Below, one piece after another: positions 25,267-32,334 of a stretch of 38,715 nucleotides of DNA. The notes beneath the pieces are model-generated. The model was not told the DNA's origin. It ran no database searches and saw nothing but the letters and a program-made list of their open reading frames with translations. The stretch's first letter is position 1. Each line of letters begins with the position of its first letter. The stretch covers positions 1 through 38,715 of the forward strand of contig CAZSBG010000056.1 of NCBI GenBank assembly GCA_964605145.1, read 5' to 3'. The translations under genes and the position numbers were made by a program. Source of the stretch: CAZSBG01 sp964605145 (GTDB lineage Bacteria; Zhuqueibacterota; Zhuqueibacteria; Thermofontimicrobiales; Thermofontimicrobiaceae).

Positions 25267-25704
25267 TTAAACAACGTAATAAACAATCTTTCCCATAAAG
25301 TAGATTAAAATAGTCACAGCTAAAAATGCGCCGCTGGTAACAAGCACGCCCTGCCGTTCGAAATGATTGGCAATCAATCCCGGCACGACCCAGCCGATGA
25401 CGCGAAATTCAGGGGAAGCGGGAAAAATGTGCGGGAAAAATTGCAGCGAAAGGAACGTCAAGCATCCGCTGAGCAGGATGATAAAGACGAACCGCCTTCT
25501 GCCGAACAGAATAAAATAATGGGCAAAGACCCGATAGCACAAAAACGCCAGCAACGCGACAACCAGTGTGCCGGCGATGCGAGCCGGGTGATCGAGAAAC
25601 AAAACCAGGTAAGCCGGCACAATGATCCCGCCGGGGAAATAGCCGGTCAAACCGATGAAAATTAGGGAAATCAGCAGTCCTAAAAATGATATCTCATAGC
25701 CCAT
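25267..25704 (-). CDS. pgsC: Poly-gamma-glutamate biosynthesis membrane protein PgsC/CapC
   Basis: This 145-residue, very hydrophobic protein has about four or five membrane segments (roughly 5-25, 30-60, 72-92, 103-115 and 120-145). It shows the GYFPGGIIVPAYL motif at residues 21-33, typical of PgsC/CapC, and the size fits (about 150). In Bacillus it forms the membrane part of the polymerase with PgsB. Its ATG lies inside the last codons of pgsB with an 11-bp overlap, so the two are translationally coupled. It supports the assignment of the whole cluster to polyglutamate synthesis. Confidence 0.9.
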   Translation of the reverse strand: MGYEISFLGLLISLIFIGLTGYFPGGIIVPAYLVLFLDHPARIAGTLVVALLAFLCYRVFAHYFILFGRRRFVFIILLSGCLTFLSLQFFPHIFPASPEFRVIGWVVPGLIANHFERQGVLVTSGAFLAVTILIYFMGKIVYYVV

Positions 25705-26881
25705 AATCTTCCCCTGCCTGATTCCAGTAATCCACCAGCGCCCTGCCGGTTCCCTTGTAATTGCCGAATCCGAAAATCACCGACCCGGTTTCATTTTCAG
25801 CAATCAATTTTTCGGAAATTTGATGCGGAATTTTTTCGTTGATAATTTCTGCACCGTTTATTTTTCGCTTCACCACATTGGCGTGCGGGCCGATGAGGTA
25901 AAGCCGCCGGAACCCAAAATCTGATTGCTGCAACTCCCGAAGCCACTGCACGCTGCGGTCGGCGCGGTCAGTCCGCAGGCTCAGCAGGCCCATAATTTTT
26001 TCTTTCGAACCGGGCAGCATTTCTTTCACAACGTTTAAAACCTGAGCTGTGGATTCCGGATCGTTGGCCGCAAATCCATTGACAAAATAAATATATTTTT
26101 CATCGCCATTCAAAGCGAATTTCCAGATTTTCAACTGGCCAATATCGTGCGTTGTTTTTTCAATCCCCCGGCGAATTGTATTATCATTTACCTTCAAATA
26201 TTTCGCAATGGCATAAACGAGATCGATGCTCTCCGGAAATTGGCGTGTCGCAATTTCGAGACCGGCTGATTCGCCCGGCTGAACTTTCACCAGTTTTCCC
26301 CCTTTGTTTGCAGCGGCCTTTTCGAACTCCGGCCAACATTCATTTTCAGGGACGAACACAGTTGCTTTATCCGCAATATCCAAACTCAGCACCGAAGCAA
26401 TTTCTTCGCTGCTCTGCCCCAGCGCATCTACGTGATCCGGCCGGACATTGGTGATTCCCACAATCGTCGGTTTCAGGATTCGCTGCGATTCCACGAAATG
26501 ATTTTCAGGGTGAATGCTCATCGCTTCGGCAACCAGGCAGTCCACGCCCAGCGCAGCCGCTTTCCGGACGAGCTTTTTCTGCTCAATGATGGAAACGACT
26601 CCTCGTCTCGTTACATCATTCTCGTCGCCATTGGGGAGAATGTATTTGGCTTCAGAGCCAGTTGTTTTGGCCAGCACCTTCGAGCCGTTTTCCCGCAACA
26701 CCGAAGCGAGCATCCGCACCACGCTGGATTTCCCCCGAATGCCGGAGATGGTGATGCGGAGCGGATTCGCTTCATGCCATTTTTTCAATCGGTATTTCTC
26801 AATTAGCAGGAATATGACAAAACCGACGAATGCCACCAAAAGAAAGATCAATTTTTGTTCAGATTCGTCCAGTCTAAACAC
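25694..26881 (-). CDS. pgsB: Poly-gamma-glutamate synthase PgsB/CapB (Mur-ligase-like ATPase)
   Basis: The 395-residue protein has an N-terminal membrane anchor (about 11-27) followed by a Mur-ligase-type ATPase. The P-loop is SGIRGKSSV at residues 46-54. TTGSEAKYI, EAMSIHPENH and TNVRPDHVDALG follow in the order seen in CapB/PgsB. It should activate glutamate chains as acyl phosphates and extend the gamma-linked polymer at the inner membrane with PgsC. The start is unclear: GTG at 26881 directly abuts the AAGGAG site, so a CTG three codons later would have better spacing. The upstream M28 gene stops 5 bp earlier, and the ribosome binding site overlaps that stop, which implies coupled translation. 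Confidence 0.9.
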   Translation of the reverse strand: MFRLDESEQKLIFLLVAFVGFVIFLLIEKYRLKKWHEANPLRITISGIRGKSSVVRMLASVLRENGSKVLAKTTGSEAKYILPNGDENDVTRRGVVSIIEQKKLVRKAAALGVDCLVAEAMSIHPENHFVESQRILKPTIVGITNVRPDHVDALGQSSEEIASVLSLDIADKATVFVPENECWPEFEKAAANKGGKLVKVQPGESAGLEIATRQFPESIDLVYAIAKYLKVNDNTIRRGIEKTTHDIGQLKIWKFALNGDEKYIYFVNGFAANDPESTAQVLNVVKEMLPGSKEKIMGLLSLRTDRADRSVQWLRELQQSDFGFRRLYLIGPHANVVKRKINGAEIINEKIPHQISEKLIAENETGSVIFGFGNYKGTGRALVDYWNQAGEDYGL

Positions 26882-26886
26882 TCCTT

Positions 26887-29244
26887 TTAACGACGCCAGG
26901 ATCGGCGCGGCGGCATAAACCTGGTAAAATTCCCCATACTGCCACGCTCAGTTCCGGCCCCGCCAATGGCGTAAATTTCTTTTTTTGTCCAACCGTTTTT
27001 AATTAATTTCATGTATAATTTTTGTTTCATTTCATCCAGGCCTTCATCAGAGACTAACTTGATGATGATATTATCTTTATCTCCAAACACATTTGTGAGA
27101 TTCTTGAGATCTGCACAAAATGCATCCATGTTTTCCGGGGCCAACGGCACCGTGACCAGCACCTCTTTTTCATTGATGAGTGCAATTTGCGTTGAATCAA
27201 ATTCAGTCATCCCGGAAACGATGAATGGTTTTTCAGCAATTTTCAGCACACTGTTGAACGTTTCAACTGAAGGATTAATCAGGTTCAGCACGATGCTACT
27301 GTCCTGCAGAGACTTCAACGCTTTTTTACCTGTCTCCGTCAAACCTTTATCGAACCAGGCGCCATCATCACCGGCCACGTCCAATCGTCCGAAACCCAAA
27401 ACTTTGTGCGCCACATTCAAATAATTTAAATCAAAATTGAAAAACCGGGCACCGGCCACTCCCTCATCAAGATTCAGACGAGGACGCCTGCGATAGTACC
27501 GCCGTTGCGGCCTTGTTTGTTCAGGATCTTTCAGCTCATTAACTTTTTCCATCATGAGTCGCGCCATTTCCGATTGCGTTGCCGCGTCAATCACAGACCA
27601 GCCTCCTCGAACGTCCAATTCAGGATTTATAGCCGTAATGTTCCACCGCAATCCATCGTATAATTCCTGGCGATTTGGGATAATGAGACTTTCAGGCGCG
27701 TTGCCTAAATTTACAGTCGCCTGCAACAGAAACTGACCGGTTTTTCTCAAAATTTCAGGATCGATTTTTTCAGCGTCATCACCCGTATCATGGTAATCCG
27801 GATGCCCCCCTCCGCCGCCGGTAATCAGGAACACTGCTTCTATCCCCAATTCGATGAAACCAGAATGGTCACTGCCGCCAGGACCGCCTGTTCGCGGCTT
27901 AATAACTTCCATAATTTCCGGATCCTGATCTTTTGCGATAATGTCCCACATGGATGGAAAATTAAGTCCCCCACCGGCGTTGATCGTTTCGCCCAATCCA
28001 ACCATGTCCATGTTGAAGGTTGCAACGACCCTGTCCATGGTCACTCCGTCTGCAGGATTGTCCACCCAATATCTGGAGCCAATTAAACCCAATTCCTCGC
28101 CGGTCCACAGGCAGAAATACACCGTGCGTTTTGTCTGCACATGATGCTTTTTCATGAGCCGTGCCATTTCCATGACCACTGCGCTGCCGGAGGCATTATC
28201 ATCCGCACCGTTGTAAACCTGACCATTGCGAACGCCCACATGGTCAAAATGACCGCCAAGCACGATGAATTCATTTTTTAGTTCAGGATCGGCGCCGGTA
28301 ATTTTTCCGATGACATTTCTGCAATGGTGATTATTGAATTTCTCGCCATAATACTCTGTCGATTCAAAACCCTGAATTTCAGCCTTTTTACCGGTGGCAA
28401 ATGACTGTGCTTTCCCCTCTTTTATTTTAAGTTGAATCTGATTCATTCTTGTATTGAATCCGCGCATGGATTCCTGGTCATCTTTCCACATGATCCAATG
28501 AAAAACGCGCTCGCTGATTTCTGAAACAATCATGAAATCACGTGTGAAAGTCGTTTTCTCGACAGGTTCCCGCCGGTAGCGAAAATTGTCCTCTTCCTCT
28601 TTATCGTAAATCAGAATTCCGGCAGCGCCCTTTTGATAGGCAACTTCAATCTTGGTGCTGTCCTGCGATTCTATTTCCCAATCCACTTCATTCTCTTCTC
28701 CGCTTTCCGGAGAAAAATACCCCCGGGGCGTCTCCACAGCAGCCGGGGAACCTTTGAATACGAGGACGAACTTATCTTTCACATCCACGCTGGCGTATTC
28801 ATCCAGATTCTTTTCCGGGGTAGAAATGCCGAATCCGACAAAAACAATTTCGCCTTTCATTTTTTTATCGGTCACAGAACGATGATCAATGGAAAAGTCA
28901 TTAAATTTGGTGAAAAAGTCACGTTTATCAATAACCATCTCAGGCGTGCCTCTGCTGAATGCGTAGGTGCCTCGGTATCCTGTAATTGGGACCGATTGGA
29001 AAAATGTACCATTTTCACCGCCGGGTTCCAGTCCCCAATCCTCAAAAAGATTTTTTGCCCATTCATGCAATTCCCAAAACTCAGGTGTCAATGGTTTTCG
29101 TCCCAGATATTCGTCATCAGCCATGTAGGTTATGTAATCTTTAATTTGTTGCCCATCCACCTTGATGTCGGTTTTTTGGGCAAAAAGAGGATTTAAAACC
29201 AAGGTAAAAATAAATAATGTAATGAAAATGTGCTTTGGCTTCAT
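26887..29244 (-). CDS. Exported M28-family zinc aminopeptidase with PA domain
   Basis: The 785-residue protein has a signal peptide ending near residue 22, a PA-domain insert around residues 120-300 and a complete M28 core. Visible zinc and catalytic residues are His332 (GGHFDHVG), Asp348 or Asp349 (GADDNASG), Glu383 and Glu384 (TGEELG), Asp413 (NMDMVG) and His485 (YHDTGDD). GGSDHSGF provides the second-shell Asp-His. A C-terminal domain of about 200 residues follows. It should remove N-terminal residues from peptides outside the cytoplasm. It stops 5 bp before pgsB, and its stop overlaps the pgsB ribosome binding site, so it is the first gene of the pgs-linked run. Whether it has any role with the polymer is an open inference. 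A GGAG site precedes the ATG. Confidence 0.92.
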   Translation of the reverse strand: MKPKHIFITLFIFTLVLNPLFAQKTDIKVDGQQIKDYITYMADDEYLGRKPLTPEFWELHEWAKNLFEDWGLEPGGENGTFFQSVPITGYRGTYAFSRGTPEMVIDKRDFFTKFNDFSIDHRSVTDKKMKGEIVFVGFGISTPEKNLDEYASVDVKDKFVLVFKGSPAAVETPRGYFSPESGEENEVDWEIESQDSTKIEVAYQKGAAGILIYDKEEEDNFRYRREPVEKTTFTRDFMIVSEISERVFHWIMWKDDQESMRGFNTRMNQIQLKIKEGKAQSFATGKKAEIQGFESTEYYGEKFNNHHCRNVIGKITGADPELKNEFIVLGGHFDHVGVRNGQVYNGADDNASGSAVVMEMARLMKKHHVQTKRTVYFCLWTGEELGLIGSRYWVDNPADGVTMDRVVATFNMDMVGLGETINAGGGLNFPSMWDIIAKDQDPEIMEVIKPRTGGPGGSDHSGFIELGIEAVFLITGGGGGHPDYHDTGDDAEKIDPEILRKTGQFLLQATVNLGNAPESLIIPNRQELYDGLRWNITAINPELDVRGGWSVIDAATQSEMARLMMEKVNELKDPEQTRPQRRYYRRRPRLNLDEGVAGARFFNFDLNYLNVAHKVLGFGRLDVAGDDGAWFDKGLTETGKKALKSLQDSSIVLNLINPSVETFNSVLKIAEKPFIVSGMTEFDSTQIALINEKEVLVTVPLAPENMDAFCADLKNLTNVFGDKDNIIIKLVSDEGLDEMKQKLYMKLIKNGWTKKEIYAIGGAGTERGSMGNFTRFMPPRRSWRR

Positions 29245-29256
29245 TTATGTTCTCCT

Positions 29257-29320
29257 ATTTTCAAATAATTAAAGTATGTTAAAGTGACTAAAGTGTGCAG
29301 TTTGTTGAAGTGACTGTTTT
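29257..29320. repeat. Degenerate TAAAGTGACTAAAG word repeat, left copy
   Basis: Drifting words (TTAAAGTATG, TTAAAGTGACTAAAGTG, TTGAAGTGACTG) fill the spacer downstream of the four-helix-bundle gene. TAAAGTGACTAAA at 29280-29292 is the exact reverse complement of 29824-29836 on the other side of that gene, so the gene sits in a large inverted repeat. Confidence 0.6.
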
Positions 29321-29360
29321 CTAAGGAAATTAGATCCCGACAGGATTGAAATACTCCGTT

Positions 29361-29714
29361 CTATAATTTCCTGCCGATGGATGTAAAAATGGCCAGGAGT
29401 TCGCTGCACTCGTCGTGTTCCGGTTTAATAATTTCATCTGCGAGCCAATTTGTTTGCTGAATCACTTCAAGCCAGTATTGCGTTTCCCTGGCTTCGCTTT
29501 CACAGATTCTTATTTTATTCCGAAAATCCGCTTTGCTTCGTGAGCGATTTGCTTCGCGATAGTTTGCTCCGATCGATGTACCCAATTTTGTCAGTTGATT
29601 TTTCACGACTTTTGCTTCGCTCGTGACAGGCAATTTCGCGGAGAGACGAATGATTTTCACTTCAAACTCAAGCGTTCTCTTTTCAAGAATTTTAGCGAAT
29701 TCTTTATTCTCCAT
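29361..29714 (-). CDS. Four-helix-bundle protein (23S rRNA IVS-type, S23-like)
   Basis: The 117-residue protein is predicted all-helical and carries the family hallmark TSIGANYREANRSRSKADF around residues 47-65, with a following CESEARETQYWLEV helix. The family was first seen as the product of intervening sequences inserted in 23S rRNA genes of Leptospira and others, and is related to Avd of diversity-generating retroelements. In many genomes it occurs, as here, as a lone gene between unrelated genes. No function is established. It is flanked by inverted, word-like repeats at 29257-29320 and 29757-29841, which resembles the stem that brackets IVS elements. The ATG has no clear ribosome binding site. 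No reverse transcriptase or rRNA is nearby. Confidence 0.9.
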   Translation of the reverse strand: MENKEFAKILEKRTLEFEVKIIRLSAKLPVTSEAKVVKNQLTKLGTSIGANYREANRSRSKADFRNKIRICESEARETQYWLEVIQQTNWLADEIIKPEHDECSELLAIFTSIGRKL

Positions 29715-29756
29715 CGAACTTTACAATTTTAAGAATTATTGTAACTTGTTCCTTAA

Positions 29757-29841
29757 AACTTAAAGCACTTCAATGCCATTGAGCATTTACAGGCACTTAA
29801 GACATTTTAATCACTTTAGGCATTTTAGTCACTTTAGACAC
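29757..29841. repeat. Degenerate TAAAGTGACTAAAG word repeat, right inverted copy
   Basis: The plus strand shows CTTAAAGCACTT, TTAATCACTTTAGG and TTTAGTCACTTTAGACACTT. It is the reverse-oriented partner of the tract at 29257-29320, with 13 exact bases at 29824-29836. It ends right at the stop codon of the S9 peptidase gene. Confidence 0.6.
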
Positions 29842-31875
29842 TTATTTACTTTCCGGTGTTAAATATCGATCAAAGAATTCCCACTGGGTATCGCGGCCAT
29901 CGAAGCCGTGGGTTCCTTTGGGGAAGAACCGGCTTTCATATTTTTTACCGGCTTTATCCAGTGCATCGATGAACTGCCAGGCATTGGTCGGATGGACATT
30001 ATCGTCTACCATGCCGTGCATGATGAGTAACTTGCCGGTCATATTATCCACAAATTTCATGGCTGAACCGTTGTCGTATCCCTCGAGATTGTCCTGGGGC
30101 AGGCTCATGTATCGCTCGGTGTAAATGCTGTCGTAATTGCGCCAATCGGTTGGTCCGGCACGATCGACTGCAGCAGTGAACACATCCGGGTATTTCACAA
30201 TGCCCATGGCAGCCATGTATCCGCCATAAGAATGGCCCACAATGCCCACGCGCTCGCCATCGACATAATCGCGTTGGCGCAGAAATTTGATGCCTTCGGC
30301 CTGGTCTGCAATATCTACGTCGCCAAGCTTTTTATAGACCATCGCTTTGAAGGCTTTGCCCCGTCCTGAGGTTCCGCGGTTATCCACCTGGGCGACCAGG
30401 TACCCGTGTTCGTTATATCGGCTTCCGTTTTGATAGCGATTGCTCACCACCCTGGAGTCCGGACCGCCATACACGCTGAGAATAATCGGGTATTTTTTAG
30501 TCGGATCAAAACCTTCCGGTTTGTGAAGCACTCCGTACAATTCGGTCACACCATCCGCCGCTCTGAACGTGAACAATTCAGTCCGTTTTTCATCAACTTC
30601 AGGCCCTTCTGCCAGCACCTTGAAAAGTTTGCCATCGGTTTTGTACAATGCTGTGGACGGGGGCATGTTCACATTTTCATATTGCGCTGTGAAAAATACT
30701 CCATTCGGGGACACCTCAAATCGTGAAAAATGCATGGTCTTTTTTGTCACTTTTTCCTGGCCTTTTCCGTTCAATTTTACACGATGAAGCTGTTCGTTCA
30801 GCGGCATTTTATCGCTGTATGCGCCGAAGTACAAATAATTATTCTTTTCATCGACTTTGTAAATTCGTGTGGCCGGATAGTCACCCTTTGTTAGTGTTTT
30901 GAGCAAACGACCGTCCAGATGACGCAATTCGAATTGCCGCCACATCGTTTTTTCAGTTTCCCAGATGAACCGTTTTCCATCATCCAAAAACACCATGGCC
31001 GGGGAATTTTCCTGCCACGTATCCTGAGTTTCGGTCAGCACAACGCGTGTTTTCGCCGTGACCGGATCGAGCGCGACCACCTCCAGCTTGTGGTGATGTC
31101 GATCGATTCGGTTGAACAGCAATTCTTTCCCATCCGGGGTGAACCGCATTTCGTAAATGTACTGATCGGCTTCTTTCTGGCCCACATCCACCGTGGTTCT
31201 GGTTTTTGTTTCGAGATCATAAATTTCCAACCAGACGATTGGATTCGGCGCGCCGGCTTTGATATAACCTTCCGTGAGCAGTTTTGTATTGATTTCAGTG
31301 AGATCGCCGGTCAGGTAAAAGTCCTGAACCGGGCGCTCGTCGAACACGTAATAAATCAGCTTTTTGGAATCCGGCGTCCACCACATGCCGTGGCGCACAC
31401 CGATTTCTTCGCCATAGGTCCAGTTGGCTGTGCCATACCTGAATTTTCGATGGCCTTCGGTGGTCACAGAAATGGACTCGCCTGTGGCGTCATTTTCCAG
31501 CACAACATTCCAGTCCTTGCACACAGCGAACCATTTTTCATCCGGCGAAATTTCGGTCAGAAATTGATGTCCCCGCGAAGGCGTCGGAACTTCCCGATTT
31601 CCCATTTTTACGGTACGCGGGTATCGCCAGCGTCGCGCCCTTTCCTGGTCGCGTTCAACTTCACCCAAGTCTTTGATATCGCCGGTCTTCAAATCGACCT
31701 GCCACTTCTGGCCCTGATTCACGTATTCAAGATAATTGCCATCCTCGCTCCATTTCACATCGGAAATTGTGCCTTTTCTGGCAGCGGGGTCGCCCCAGGG
31801 CATTTGCGGACTGCCTACGGATATAATTGTCAAAAGAAATAAAAGAATCAAAATATAGCTAAATCTTTTTTGCAT
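29842..31875 (-). CDS. Exported S9B (DPP-IV-type) dipeptidyl peptidase
   Basis: The 677-residue protein has a signal peptide (about 1-22), a DPP-IV N-terminal propeller at about 30-430 and an alpha/beta-hydrolase domain. The catalytic triad is Ser549 in GHSYGGYMA, Asp624 in HGMVDDNVHP and His656 in GTHGF, with spacing like human DPP-IV. The propeller has EEIGVRHGMWW around residue 155; the Glu there is a candidate for the N-terminus-binding pair, though the usual Glu-Glu spacing is not certain. The enzyme should release dipeptides from the N-termini of peptides, feeding uptake and fermentation. A GGGAGG site precedes the ATG. Confidence 0.94.
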   Translation of the reverse strand: MQKRFSYILILLFLLTIISVGSPQMPWGDPAARKGTISDVKWSEDGNYLEYVNQGQKWQVDLKTGDIKDLGEVERDQERARRWRYPRTVKMGNREVPTPSRGHQFLTEISPDEKWFAVCKDWNVVLENDATGESISVTTEGHRKFRYGTANWTYGEEIGVRHGMWWTPDSKKLIYYVFDERPVQDFYLTGDLTEINTKLLTEGYIKAGAPNPIVWLEIYDLETKTRTTVDVGQKEADQYIYEMRFTPDGKELLFNRIDRHHHKLEVVALDPVTAKTRVVLTETQDTWQENSPAMVFLDDGKRFIWETEKTMWRQFELRHLDGRLLKTLTKGDYPATRIYKVDEKNNYLYFGAYSDKMPLNEQLHRVKLNGKGQEKVTKKTMHFSRFEVSPNGVFFTAQYENVNMPPSTALYKTDGKLFKVLAEGPEVDEKRTELFTFRAADGVTELYGVLHKPEGFDPTKKYPIILSVYGGPDSRVVSNRYQNGSRYNEHGYLVAQVDNRGTSGRGKAFKAMVYKKLGDVDIADQAEGIKFLRQRDYVDGERVGIVGHSYGGYMAAMGIVKYPDVFTAAVDRAGPTDWRNYDSIYTERYMSLPQDNLEGYDNGSAMKFVDNMTGKLLIMHGMVDDNVHPTNAWQFIDALDKAGKKYESRFFPKGTHGFDGRDTQWEFFDRYLTPESK

Positions 31876-32334
31876 GAATTACCTCCCGGGTTTCGTGGAT
31901 AGTTAGCGTTATTTATAATATCTCTGAACAGCATCAAAGCCTCGAAGGCACGAAATTTATAATTACTGATAGCAGTGTGGTTTTCGGATGCCTATCCTGT
32001 CATGCCTGTGAATACTGGCATCTCCTCATTCTCTCATGGGGGATGGGGCTGTATAAAAAGTACTGAAATTAAACTTTGAGGATATTTGTCATTCCTGACG
32101 GAGCGAAGCGGAGTTCAGGAATCCCCTCTGGCAGAGTCAGGAGATTTCTGCACGCCAAGGCGCATCTTCGACATTCGCAAAAATGACATTTTTGAATAAT
32201 ATTAAGATTTAAAAAAACAGACTTTTGATACAGCCCCTGACATAAGGTTTAGAAATTCCGAAATTCAATTCGTGAGTAGTATAATTCGTTTTTTTATCAG
32301 TGCTCATCCGTGATCATCAGTGTCCAAGGCAGCT
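31876..32334. other. 459-bp intergenic region, repeats only
   Basis: No gene is seen between the Asp-box protein stop and the S9B start. From left to right it holds a CCTCGAAGGCACGAAATTT-like word tract near 31940-31960, a small ATGCC/GGCAT hairpin near 32000-32020 and the inverted-repeat element at 32045-32237. A degenerate tract (CAGTGCTCATCCGTGATC) lies near 32297-32325. Confidence 0.6.
32045..32237. mobile_element. MITE-like element with GGGGCTGTAT terminal inverted repeats
   Basis: The left end GGGGCTGTATAAAAAGT (32045-32061) and the reverse complement of the right end GGGGCTGTATCAAAAGT (32221-32237) match at 16 of 17 bases. Inside, both arms carry TGTCATT, and an 8-bp hairpin (ATTCCTGA/TCAGGAAT) flanks CGGAGCGAAGCGGAGT. 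The 193-bp unit is non-coding. The sharp terminal repeats resemble those of DNA transposons, so it is probably a non-autonomous element. No clear target duplication was found. Confidence 0.65.

Noticed and set aside
30919..31842. Plus-strand open frame of 307 codons
   Set aside because: It is antisense to the DPP-IV-type propeller; the composition is typical of a shadow frame.
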